From contig JAISAA010000140.1 in assembly GCA_031266955.1 (NCBI GenBank), forward strand, positions 1 to 16,072: a stretch of DNA of 16,072 nucleotides, in the 5' to 3' direction. The stretch's first letter is position 1. Each line of letters begins with the position of its first letter. Of this stretch, positions 6,197-13,139 are shown one piece after another. The position numbers and the translations under genes are program-made. Source of the stretch: Oscillospiraceae bacterium. Lineage in GTDB: Bacteria; Bacillota; Clostridia; Oscillospirales; Oscillospiraceae. The notes beneath the pieces are model-generated. The model worked only from the letters and a program-made list of their open reading frames with translations. It had not been told where the DNA came from and searched no databases.

Positions 6197-9100
6197 TTAT
6201 GCGCCGTTTTCGGCGGCGTCGATAAACCTGCGCAGCATAGCCGCGGCGTCGGCGCGGGTGGCGGAGGCTTTGGGGTCGATTTTGCCGCTGTCGTCGCCGC
6301 GGATTATTCCGGTGGAAATCGCCCACGCCAGCGCGTCGCGCGCGTAGTCGGACACGGCTTCGGCGTCGGCGAACGCGGAGAGCGAGGCTGTAGACGTCGG
6401 CGAGCCCGCGAAGCGGTACAGCAGCACGGCGAGGTCTTGGCGCGTGATCTCCGTGTTCGGCGCGAATTTGTTGTCGCCGGTGCCGGTTATTATACTGAGA
6501 TTTGCCGCCCACGCTATCGCGGCGGAATACCATTCGCCGGGCGGGACGTCGGCGAATCCTGTTGCATCGACGTGAGGGACGTCGAGGACGCCGTCCCCTA
6601 CGGAGAGGCGGTACAGGACTGTCACGAGCATCGCGCGGGTCATTGGGGTGTTCGGGGAGAAATTCCCGTCACCGACGCCGTTCATCAATCTGTTTGCGGT
6701 GACATAGCTCACATCCTCGGCGTACCACGCGTCCTCAGACACATCGGCGTAGGAAATGTTGTATTCCGGCACCGTGGCCTCGCCGCTGCCGCTCGTGTCG
6801 TTATCTGGTTCTTCGGATGGCGCGGGTGTTGGCGTGGGCGTAGGAGTGGGTTGGGGCGTAGGTGTTGGAGTTGGAGAGAATGTCCCGCTGCCGGAGGGCG
6901 GGGTGGGGGCGGATCCCGCGCGTATGTACAGCGTGCCGGCCTCATATGTTACCGCGTAGTTGCCGGGTGTTGGGAGAACCCAATCGTAGGGAACAATATC
7001 GTACTCGCCGACTGTGTTCGTATCCGCTACGGAGGAGCGCAGCTGCGGCGCTGCGCTCCAGCTTTCGCCAGCCGCAAAACCGGTAGTTATGTATGTGTAC
7101 GCCGGTTCGCTTTCGCCTTTGGTGATCGTCTTGTCATCGACTGTTATTTTCAGGGGCGCAGGGGAGATTGCGAATGTTATGACAACCGGCTGGTAGACGT
7201 TTTCGCTGTCTTCCGGTTTTGTGAATGTTACGGTGTATTCTCCGGCGTCCTTGGCTTCAAGCGGGTTGAAAGAGGCTGTTTCGTCCGCGACCGCAGTGTA
7301 GGACACCGATATGCCGTCATAGGTTTTATTGAAATCAGGAGCCTCCGCGAGCCAGTTTTCGTTGATCGTTTTTTGCGCCACCGTGACATTGATCGTCGCG
7401 GCGACGTCGTTATAGTTCGGCTTCACCGCCGTGACCGTTGTGATCGCCGTCGAGCTCGCCTCGTCAATTGTGATTTCGTCCGCTGAGGAACCGCTGACGG
7501 CGTATGTCCAGCCGCCCGGCATCGGGAGCAAGTCCGCGAGCTTGAACACTTTCGGGGTATTGGCGTAGACGTAGACAATGGCGGTAATCGACGCGGGGTC
7601 AAATGTCGCCTTGTCGATCGTCTGATCGCTCAGCGCGAATGTATTCTCCGGCAGCTCATAATTGGCGTTGTTAAGAACGATGGTCACTGTCGCGCTCAGC
7701 GCGCTTCCGGCGTCCGGGCTGCCGAACTCCGCCAACGCCGTATAGTCGGCGCCCAGCGTAAGCGCGGTGCCGCTGAATGTCACGGCTGACACCGCGCCCG
7801 ACGTTGTGCCGTCGTAGGTCTTGGGGGCGAGCGTCGCGCCGGTTATTGATATTGATTTCGGCGAAATTGTGTAGTTGCCGAGAGAGAGCGTCGCAGGTGA
7901 GTAGTCCGCGCTCTCGGCGATGTCGGCGGTTACGGCGTATGTCCCGGCGTCTGTCGGCGCTGCCGCGCTGCCGTCGTACTTTACTGTAATTGCACCGAAA
8001 CCGTTTGCGGAGGCGGTGACGGAAACCTCCTGCGGGCTTCCATCGTATATTTTGCCCGTCAGGTCAAAAGTCAAGTCGTCCGAAGTAGGCGCGGTCTTTG
8101 CGGGCACGGTCAGTGAGGGCGTTGCGGTACTGCTCCCTATAGAGCTTCCGGGAAAGCTTGGCGTCACCCGTAGCACGCCTGCGGCGTCGCTCTCCCCGGC
8201 GGCGGGGCGGGTGATTTCTCCGGCAGCGGATATTGCCGGATTTTCGGAGGTCCATGTCAGCGTTGAGCCATACGGCCCGACACTCGGTAGGGTCAGGTCG
8301 TAAGTTACATTGCTTTGCGATGTGTTTTCGCCTTTGATGGCGTCCCACTTCACGACTGCTGCCACATCCATTTGCTGCCGCTGTACTTGTGTCAATTCCA
8401 CACGTAACACGGTTACGTCTATGACGACCGTGTCCGTATTCACGTCCAGAGACAGGTTCGCGGTCAGGCGGACAGACCTGTCGCTGTTCAGGTGATTCGG
8501 TCTTGTGACGGCGCCCGTATCGGTGACGGCGCCGTTTACCGCGCCGGGGGAGTTGGCGTTAGACTGCCAGACAATGGAGACATCGCCGCAGACGGTCGGC
8601 AAGCGCAAATCCGTAACGACCCGGTTTTGCGAGGCGTTATCGCCCTTGATAACATCCCAGCCGAGACCGGCTTTCACCGAAGCTATCGCGTCGCTCGCGG
8701 CGATATTCGCGCTCAAGACCGTCAAATCAAAGCTCGCCGTATCGCTTGCGCCGCCGTGTGTCAGTTGTGCGGTCAGCGTTACGCTTTTGTTGCCGTCCGA
8801 CGGCCGCGAGACGGCGCCGCCTGTGGAAATCACGGAAGCATCGGAGGATGTCCACGCGACGGATACGTCTGCGCCGATCTGTGCGGTCAGCGTCAAATCG
8901 CCCGTCACACCGCTCTGCGAGAAATTTGCGTTCCGGATGGAATCCCAAGTTAGCAATTCTTTTGCGCCGGCGATGGCGCCGGCATCGTCCGCCGCAGCGG
9001 TCACTGCCTTTATGTTCAGCTTCATGGAACCGGCGCGTATCCACATGGAACCGTTTTCGATGAAATAATACGCGCTGCCGTCAGGCGGCCTCGGGTTTAT

Positions 9101-10528
9101 GTTTGTATCCACGCCAAAATCTCCGTTGTCAGTGGCGGCAATAACAGCAAATTTGCTTCCGCCCTCGCCCAGCATTACAGGGGTTTCCAAATCCAGCGTG
9201 TACCAGCCCGGATAGTAGAAGCTCGCGCCGTCTATGACCTTTACGGCGCTTCCCGCCTGATCGTCAATATCCAGCTCGTCCGGGGTTATGAAATTGTTCA
9301 CAACGTAAATATCCACCTCGGACTGCGCGGCGGGGGCAAAGAATTTTATGCTCCGCAGCACCTCGTTGTCGCTGTTGAGCGTGAAGACCTCCGCGACCCG
9401 ACTGATTATCTGATTGCTGTTGGCCGCGAATTTGCTCATTTGAGTTCCGAAGCCGTGATAGTCGTATTCATAGACCGTCGCCGCAGGGTCAAAAACCTTT
9501 ACCCCGTCTATTGCCATAGGAGAGGACGGTACATTGTCGTCCTCGTAGGATATCCAAAAGTATCCCTGTGAATCCACAAAGGAGTTGCTTGTTCCCCAAC
9601 TGTTCTTTGCGAGCCACGCGCCGGGATTTTGCGGCCTGTTCCCCTCGACAAAGCTCTCGACCGGAAAGTCGTCGTCCCAGCCTACCAGAGCCACCGCGTG
9701 GGGAGTGGAGGAAGCCTGTCCGTTTTTGGCAGCATTATAGTAATACGCATTTGTGCTGTCATTGAAGCATTCGTAAGTCATAACGTACACCATGCCGCTT
9801 TCAACGACTCCGTACTGCATAATGGCGCGTTTCAGTTGCTCGACGGGCAGGGATTCTTTGCTGTCGCCGAGGTATAGTATGTTCTGCACGGTGTAAGATT
9901 TAGGCTTGGCTTCCAAATCGCTTACCGTATAGTAAACCCCGGAGGCTTTACTGTAAGGCATATCCGCCTCGTTGACAGTCCCGTTCAATCCGTCGCCGCG
10001 CATCAGATACGACGCGGCGAAATTGCGGTTGCCGCCAAAGTCCGGAGTGCGCATAAAGCCGTGAGGATTGCTTCCCGACACTCCGTCCGGCGTATCGCTC
10101 GTAGCGTAAGCCATGTGCATTTCCGACAAATCCGGTTCGGAACCGTTCTCTGTGAGACCCGCTATCATAATCGCCGACTCCACTGCGGCATAGGCTGAGA
10201 ATGCCCAGCAGAGGCCATTGCTGCCCTGATCTCTGGCCGCTGTGACAATGCCTTTATCGCGTGAATCGTACTTTGCGGGCAGAGACGATGCGCCGCGAAG
10301 CGCGAAACTCCTTGAATATGTGGGGTATGTGAGGGTGAAATCTTCCGGCACGACGCCGTTGACCGGGAAAGCGGGTTCCCCGTCGATTAGGCCATGCTCC
10401 GGCGCGGCGGGCACCGCAACTATTGCCGTAACGCTCGCTGCCGACAGCAGCGACAGCGCCATCGCCGCCGCGAGCAGCGTAGCGGTCAGGGTTCTGAGCT
10501 TACGCGTGATTTTTTTGGTGTTGTCCAT
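6197..10528 (-). CDS. Secreted SLH-anchored papain-like cysteine protease with Ig-like/MBG repeats
   Basis: This 1443-residue surface protein has a signal peptide with a basic start (KKITRKLR) and hydrophobic core to about residue 35. A papain-family (C1A) peptidase domain spans about 83-335: Gln101 in the oxyanion hole, nucleophile Cys107 (QGSNGLCWAFS), His277 (STPHAVALVGW) and Asn309 (AKNSWG). A lectin-like beta region (about 350-510) follows, as in many gut Clostridia surface proteases. Three related Ig-like repeats lie at about 518-605, 613-709 and 721-795, each with W-D-x-I and 'D-L-(T/R)-L' blocks. MBG/YDG-type repeats (YDG, DAGTY/DAGEY) fill about 822-1203. A Thr-Pro linker at about 1208-1237 precedes three SLH domains (about 1258-1310, 1322-1375, 1385-1435) that bind secondary cell-wall polymers. 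AGAGG precedes the ATG. It is the last gene of its operon, 31 bases after the membrane-protein gene. The natural substrate is unknown. Confidence 0.93.
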   Translation of the reverse strand: MDNTKKITRKLRTLTATLLAAAMALSLLSAASVTAIVAVPAAPEHGLIDGEPAFPVNGVVPEDFTLTYPTYSRSFALRGASSLPAKYDSRDKGIVTAARDQGSNGLCWAFSAYAAVESAIMIAGLTENGSEPDLSEMHMAYATSDTPDGVSGSNPHGFMRTPDFGGNRNFAASYLMRGDGLNGTVNEADMPYSKASGVYYTVSDLEAKPKSYTVQNILYLGDSKESLPVEQLKRAIMQYGVVESGMVYVMTYECFNDSTNAYYYNAAKNGQASSTPHAVALVGWDDDFPVESFVEGNRPQNPGAWLAKNSWGTSNSFVDSQGYFWISYEDDNVPSSPMAIDGVKVFDPAATVYEYDYHGFGTQMSKFAANSNQIISRVAEVFTLNSDNEVLRSIKFFAPAAQSEVDIYVVNNFITPDELDIDDQAGSAVKVIDGASFYYPGWYTLDLETPVMLGEGGSKFAVIAATDNGDFGVDTNINPRPPDGSAYYFIENGSMWIRAGSMKLNIKAVTAAADDAGAIAGAKELLTWDSIRNANFSQSGVTGDLTLTAQIGADVSVAWTSSDASVISTGGAVSRPSDGNKSVTLTAQLTHGGASDTASFDLTVLSANIAASDAIASVKAGLGWDVIKGDNASQNRVVTDLRLPTVCGDVSIVWQSNANSPGAVNGAVTDTGAVTRPNHLNSDRSVRLTANLSLDVNTDTVVIDVTVLRVELTQVQRQQMDVAAVVKWDAIKGENTSQSNVTYDLTLPSVGPYGSTLTWTSENPAISAAGEITRPAAGESDAAGVLRVTPSFPGSSIGSSTATPSLTVPAKTAPTSDDLTFDLTGKIYDGSPQEVSVTASANGFGAITVKYDGSAAAPTDAGTYAVTADIAESADYSPATLSLGNYTISPKSISITGATLAPKTYDGTTSGAVSAVTFSGTALTLGADYTALAEFGSPDAGSALSATVTIVLNNANYELPENTFALSDQTIDKATFDPASITAIVYVYANTPKVFKLADLLPMPGGWTYAVSGSSADEITIDEASSTAITTVTAVKPNYNDVAATINVTVAQKTINENWLAEAPDFNKTYDGISVSYTAVADETASFNPLEAKDAGEYTVTFTKPEDSENVYQPVVITFAISPAPLKITVDDKTITKGESEPAYTYITTGFAAGESWSAAPQLRSSVADTNTVGEYDIVPYDWVLPTPGNYAVTYEAGTLYIRAGSAPTPPSGSGTFSPTPTPTPQPTPTPTPTPAPSEEPDNDTSGSGEATVPEYNISYADVSEDAWYAEDVSYVTANRLMNGVGDGNFSPNTPMTRAMLVTVLYRLSVGDGVLDVPHVDATGFADVPPGEWYSAAIAWAANLSIITGTGDNKFAPNTEITRQDLAVLLYRFAGSPTSTASLSAFADAEAVSDYARDALAWAISTGIIRGDDSGKIDPKASATRADAAAMLRRFIDAAENGA

Positions 10529-10559
10529 AGTGTTGTACCTCTGTTATTTGTTGCAGTGT

Positions 10560-11369
10560 TCAGCGTGGTTTTGGCGCGCCGTTGGGCGTTATATTCGCAA
10601 AAAAATATGGCTCGCTGTGAATATTTTTTCCGTCTGTCGCAATGGTGCCCTCTTGTGAATACTCCTGCTGTGCCGGGGGCGATTCCGTCAAGCATTTGCC
10701 ATTTTCAAACGTCGCGCCGCTCCTGAAAACGTACGATTTCCAAGTACTGTCATAGTAATATTGGCTGCCGATGCCGTGGGGGAGCAAGCCGCGTTCCGCG
10801 TCAATGTAAGCCTGTCCATCATAAATGTACTTTAGCGTCGCCGGATTGTACTCCTCCGACGCATAACCGTTGACTACCCACAGTTCACCGTCTGCTGTGT
10901 CCATGCGATATGTAATACACCATAAGCCGCTCGCGTCTGCGCCGGGTGCATACGTCACGTCCCACAGATGAGACGGTGGTGCCTCTGTTGGTGCGGGGGG
11001 CTCGGTTGGCGTGACTGGTGGCGTTGGCGTCGGTATTCCACCGAAAAATATCGCATTTATATCCTCAATTGATTTGTTGCTCTGTCTGCTAATCTCGTTA
11101 ATGAGCGTGGTAGCCAATTCGTCGTCTCCAACAGCTATTCCTTCGGATATTTCCGCTGCAATACGGGAAATAAGATTATCATCGGCAATTTTTTCTGCCC
11201 AGAGTTGTACGGGAATCTGAAGTACACCCAAAAAGCAAACAAGTATAAGAAGAGCAATGCTGCGTTTGGATCGTTTCTCTTTGTGATCCATAAAGTAATT
11301 TGCTATATTTGTTAGAACATAAGAAATAGCAAGTATAATGCCGATAAGGGGCAATGAAACCGTTATCAT
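10560..11369 (-). CDS. Membrane protein with two transmembrane helices and an unrecognised extracellular domain
   Basis: I do not recognise a family. From the ATG at 11369 it is 269 residues. Helix 1 (about 4-24, ITVSLPLIGIILAISYVLT) and helix 2 (about 37-54, IALLILVCFLGVLQIPV) are joined by a very basic loop (HKEKRSKRS), so both ends should face outside. A helical acidic segment follows, then a Pro/Thr linker (PTPTPPVTPTEPPAPTEAPP, about 112-132) and a ~125-residue C-terminal domain rich in Trp and Tyr with two Cys (LWCITYRMD, GKCLTES). A GTG at 11390 would add seven residues. The ATG is preferred because its first base is the last base of the stop of the preceding 36-codon ORF (TGATG). It lies 31 bases before the SLH protease start, and the Thr-Pro linker style is shared, which suggests that the two work together at the cell surface. 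Confidence 0.75.
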   Translation of the reverse strand: MITVSLPLIGIILAISYVLTNIANYFMDHKEKRSKRSIALLILVCFLGVLQIPVQLWAEKIADDNLISRIAAEISEGIAVGDDELATTLINEISRQSNKSIEDINAIFFGGIPTPTPPVTPTEPPAPTEAPPSHLWDVTYAPGADASGLWCITYRMDTADGELWVVNGYASEEYNPATLKYIYDGQAYIDAERGLLPHGIGSQYYYDSTWKSYVFRSGATFENGKCLTESPPAQQEYSQEGTIATDGKNIHSEPYFFANITPNGAPKPR

Positions 11370-11479
11370 CACTTCTCTACCCCCAACCACCCGCGGCTAC
11401 TTAGCGCAAGCGAGTGCGCTCTTATCGCCGTCGCCAATACCGCGCCAAGCAGTTTCCTTACCCAATTAAATTTTCTCAT
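11369..11479 (-). CDS. Small 36-residue ORF translationally coupled to the membrane-protein gene
   Basis: The ATG at 11477-11479 opens a 36-residue frame (begins MRKFNWVRKLLGAVLATAI, ends RGWLGVEK) whose TGA shares its last base with the ATG of the next gene. GGGAGG at 11492-11497 is 12 bases upstream, somewhat far but the only strong site. The basic start plus the hydrophobic LLGAVLATAI could be a short membrane-active or leader peptide. The overlap geometry is the best evidence that it is translated. Composition alone could be chance, and no family is recognised. Its initiation site can be masked by the upstream RNA. Confidence 0.45.
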   Translation of the reverse strand: MRKFNWVRKLLGAVLATAIRAHSLALSSRGWLGVEK

Positions 11480-11489
11480 CCCTTTTTCC

Positions 11490-11681
11490 GTCCTCCCAAT
11501 AAAAATAAAAATTTTTCACAGGGAGGCCGCGCAAAAAGGCGCGCAGGGAAACCGGGCAGCTTGCCCGAATCTCACCTACGCGCCGAGGTTTTCCTGTCAT
11601 AAACCGGACGTGCCTGTCAGGGATGGCGGCGTCCTATGTACTCAGCGTATTCACGCGAATTCCCCGGAGACACGAAACAGC
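11490..11681 (-). ncRNA. Structured leader RNA / candidate riboregulator of the surface operon
   Basis: Transcription from the minus-strand promoter would give ~190 nucleotides with no ORF but strong structure before the 36-codon ORF. Seen on the plus strand: GGACG (11606-11610) pairs with CGTCC (11630-11634). GGCGCGCAGG (11538-11547) pairs over ten base pairs with CCTACGCGCC (11575-11584), enclosing a CGGGCA/TGCCCG hairpin (11553-11567). In the RNA this large stem is followed by five U (11533-11537), like an intrinsic terminator. The alternative hairpin CGCGC (11528-11532) with GCGCG (11539-11543) competes with it. Finally CCUCCC (11521-11526) can pair with the SD GGGAGG (11492-11497). Mutually exclusive helices next to a maskable SD suggest a switch. 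I cannot assign an Rfam family. The UGAGAUU...GGUUUCCCUG internal loop might be checked against the raiA motif. Confidence 0.5.
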
Positions 11682-11710
11682 TTGCAAACAATAGGATCGA
11701 CCTTTATAAT
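11682..11710 (+). promoter_or_regulatory. Candidate divergent promoter with no gene behind it
   Basis: TTGCAA (11682-11687) and TATAAT (11705-11710) are 17 bases apart, a better match than most promoters here. No ORF or strong SD follows within several hundred bases, so it would produce a non-coding transcript across 11717-11850. Confidence 0.5.
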
Positions 11711-11715
11711 GTCAA
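11688..11715 (-). promoter_or_regulatory. Candidate promoter of the surface-protein operon leader
   Basis: A perfect minus-strand TTGACA (plus 11710-11715) and TATTGT (11688-11693) are 16 bases apart. It points towards the leader RNA and the three downstream ORFs. It shares bases with a promoter on the opposite strand, so the two could interfere. Confidence 0.5.
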
Positions 11716-11779
11716 AGCTGTAGCGGCGGGTTTTTCTCGTGTTTGGTAGGTGTGGGTGTTAACTATGTTCCCTACTGAC

Positions 11780-11809
11780 GTCGTGACGGTGTTGTCGCAC
11801 TGTCACGAC
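11780..11809. other. Strong 12-base-pair dyad
   Basis: GTCGTGACGGTG (11780-11791) pairs with CACTGTCACGAC (11798-11809) over 12 base pairs with one wobble and a six-base loop. TGCGGCCT occurs twice just after it (from 11813 and 11827), separated by six bases. It may be a hairpin in a plus-strand small RNA or an operator upstream of the surface operon. No T-run follows, so it is not an obvious terminator. Confidence 0.5.
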
Positions 11810-11843
11810 CGCTGCGGCCTTTGCTTTGCGGCCTCACGAGGAT

Positions 11844-11912
11844 GATTTTAGCATAGGCTGGGATAGATTGCAAGAGTTTTTTTACCAACGGGAAAATTTT
11901 TTGACGGCGGCG
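11844..11912 (+). repeat. 68-base dispersed direct repeat, copy A (promoter-like)
   Basis: It aligns with 13042-13109: ATTTTA, TAGATT, CAAG, TTTTTACC and the final stretch AAATTTTTTGACGGCGGCG are shared with scattered differences. It holds TTGACG (11901-11906) with TTGATA 17 bases on, but no gene follows; instead the hairpin-rich element begins. Confidence 0.6.
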
Positions 11913-11929
11913 CTATGCCATTATTGATA

Positions 11930-12240
11930 ACGTCCTGTAGGGGCGGGCGTCTCGACCGCCCCAGACCGTCCGAAAATTAACCGCACATTGGCAATATGCA
12001 CAATCCCCGTAGGGGTCGCAGTCCACTGCGACCCGCATTAGCCGCAAAATTTCCTGTGTGACGGGACGTCGCGCCTGCGGCGCGCCATAACAATTTCGTC
12101 GTGTCGAACGGCGAGCCGTTCGCCATAGCAATGACGCCGCGCGCAACGCGGCATGGCGCGACAGGAACAGCGTCCCCTACGAAATACAGGCCGTGATTTG
12201 TGCTTTTGGCTATTTGGTTTCGATTCTCGGACGGTCTGGC
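11930..12240. repeat. Hairpin-rich MITE/REP-like composite element
   Basis: This is non-coding and built of GC-rich hairpins: GGGGCGG/CCGCCCC (11940-11962), GGGTCGCAGT/ACTGCGACCC (12013-12034), CGCGCC/GGCGCG near 12070-12085, GAACGGC/GCCGTTC (12106-12121) and GCCGCG/CGCGGC near 12136-12152. GTAGGGG occurs at 11937 and 12009 and inverted at 12174-12180. A 13-base perfect inverted repeat CCAGACCGTCCGA (11961-11973 and 12227-12239) brackets 279 bases. No transposase is encoded, so any movement would be in trans. The short open frames inside look like chance products of the hairpins. Confidence 0.55.
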
Positions 12241-12294
12241 CCGTGGGACAAACAATTGTCGAGGGCAACGGGCGACCGGGACGTGGATCTCTAA

Positions 12295-12828
12295 TTACAG
12301 CCGTCTTACCATTTGCAGATAATTATCGCTTTTATCGGTCTGCAATAGCTCAAAGTCGTTGCCGAGGTAAAATTCCGTGACTTTTTCAATATCCCGGCAC
12401 TCGATAAGCACATACCGACCGCCGATGAGCGTATGTACCTGATAGATTTTATCCATACAGAGGTCAAGGAGGTCTTTGCCGGATACTTCCTTAGCGGTGG
12501 CTTCGTCCTTGCCGAACTGACCGATAAGGGCGATGGCAACGCCCTTTACCTCTTTGGAAAATCCGTCGATGTCTTTGATCTTGCTTCTCGAAAGCCCGTC
12601 GCGGAATTCAAGTGATTTCAGCGACAGGGTGAAATACGCGACAAGATTTCGCGTATCGTCAATCACGAGGTACGTGCGACTCTTGCCGCGCTTTTCAAAC
12701 TCAAATGCTTTGTTTTTCAGAAAGTATTCAACGTCCTTATCCTTGCAGACGAAGTGTTCGATCGCGTCCCTTACTGCCGGTTCGTCTTTTGTTCCGACGG
12801 CTTCGCGGAGTGCTTTTGTAAAAAGCAT
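12295..12828 (-). CDS. GNAT-family acetyltransferase-like protein, probable toxin of a TA pair
   Basis: The 177 residues fit the GNAT fold: an N-terminal helical part with EYFLKNKAFEFEKRGKSRTYLV, the strand LVAYFTLSLK (62-71), the acetyl-CoA loop IGQFGKDEATAKEVSGKDLL (102-121, R/Q-x-x-G-x-G/A type), and the strands RYVLIECRD (138-146) and FYLGNDFELL with Tyr154. GNAT toxins acetylate aminoacyl-tRNA, but ordinary GNATs modify many other substrates. The toxin reading comes from the layout: AGGAGG seven bases before the ATG lies inside the upstream 65-codon gene, which overlaps this one by 58 bases. The MITE-like element starts about 55 bases after the stop. The fold is well supported; the toxin role is inferred. 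Confidence 0.75.
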   Translation of the reverse strand: MLFTKALREAVGTKDEPAVRDAIEHFVCKDKDVEYFLKNKAFEFEKRGKSRTYLVIDDTRNLVAYFTLSLKSLEFRDGLSRSKIKDIDGFSKEVKGVAIALIGQFGKDEATAKEVSGKDLLDLCMDKIYQVHTLIGGRYVLIECRDIEKVTEFYLGNDFELLQTDKSDNYLQMVRRL

Positions 12829-12968
12829 TGCCAGTCCTCCTCTGTGATTTCCCTGAACGTTCCGCTTATGTCAGGACGCGGCGGCGCGGGCTTGTTCAGC
12901 AGCGCGATAAGCACGTCGGCGGCCTTGTCGTCTATGATTATTCGTTTGTCAAATGTTGATGTTGCCAT
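12771..12968 (-). CDS. Small protein upstream of the GNAT gene, candidate antitoxin
   Basis: This 65-residue protein starts MATSTFDKRIIIDDKAADVLIALL. That is a beta strand followed by a helix as in ribbon-helix-helix DNA-binding antitoxins, though I cannot confirm the fold. The tail (PRPDISGTFREITEEDWQCFLQ) is acidic and could bind the partner. AAAGGAAG precedes the ATG and a strong promoter lies upstream. It overlaps the GNAT gene by 58 bases in another frame, so the two are cotranscribed and probably coupled. No other gene is in the operon. Confidence 0.6.
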   Translation of the reverse strand: MATSTFDKRIIIDDKAADVLIALLNKPAPPRPDISGTFREITEEDWQCFLQKHSAKPSEQKTNRQ

Positions 12969-12993
12969 TGTTCTCGCTTCCTTTCGCGGTCAT

Positions 12994-13022
12994 ATTATAT
13001 GCCATTTTGGGCGGGAAATCAA
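12994..13022 (-). promoter_or_regulatory. Promoter of the GNAT/antitoxin-like pair
   Basis: On the minus strand TTGATT (plus 13017-13022) and a perfect TATAAT (12994-12999) are 17 bases apart, with the ATG of the small gene about 25 bases after the -10. Confidence 0.7.
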
Positions 13023-13041
13023 TCTTTGGAGCACGCACGGC

Positions 13042-13109
13042 AATTTTATCACTTGCCGGGGTAGATTACAAGCGATTTTTACCGGTGGGGAAATTTTTTG
13101 ACGGCGGCG
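13042..13109 (+). repeat. 68-base dispersed direct repeat, copy B
   Basis: It is the counterpart of 11844-11912. This copy ends in the -35 element of the promoter for the coat genes. The two copies face the same way and enclose the MITE-like element and the GNAT pair. Confidence 0.6.
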
Positions 13110-13127
13110 ACGACGCTGTGTTATTAT
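13098..13127 (+). promoter_or_regulatory. Candidate promoter of the CotF-like genes
   Basis: TTGACG (13098-13103) is followed after 18 bases by TATTAT (13122-13127), or after 17 by TTATTA. Coat genes are often read by sporulation sigma factors. This one looks sigma-A-like, so the assignment is tentative. Confidence 0.4.
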
Positions 13128-13139
13128 AAGGAGCGGCAG

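Noticed and set aside
6437..7486. 349-codon plus-strand frame inside the SLH protease gene
   Set aside because: It is a shadow of a GC-rich coding strand: low-complexity, Arg/Gly-rich, no SD, while the minus strand gives clear SLH and MBG repeats.
10560..11390. GTG start at 11390 for the membrane protein
   Set aside because: It would overlap the preceding small ORF by 22 bases without a good SD; the ATG at 11369 forms a TGATG coupling junction.
11490..11681. Firm naming of the leader as a known riboswitch (FMN, TPP, c-di-AMP, c-di-GMP) or as raiA RNA
   Set aside because: None of the conserved cores I can recall for these riboswitches is present, and the resemblance to raiA rests only on one internal loop; it needs a covariance-model search.
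11913..12268. Several overlapping short frames in the hairpin region
   Set aside because: Their sequences are translated GC hairpins, with no convincing ribosome-binding sites and no recognisable domain; the DNA is better explained as a repeat element.
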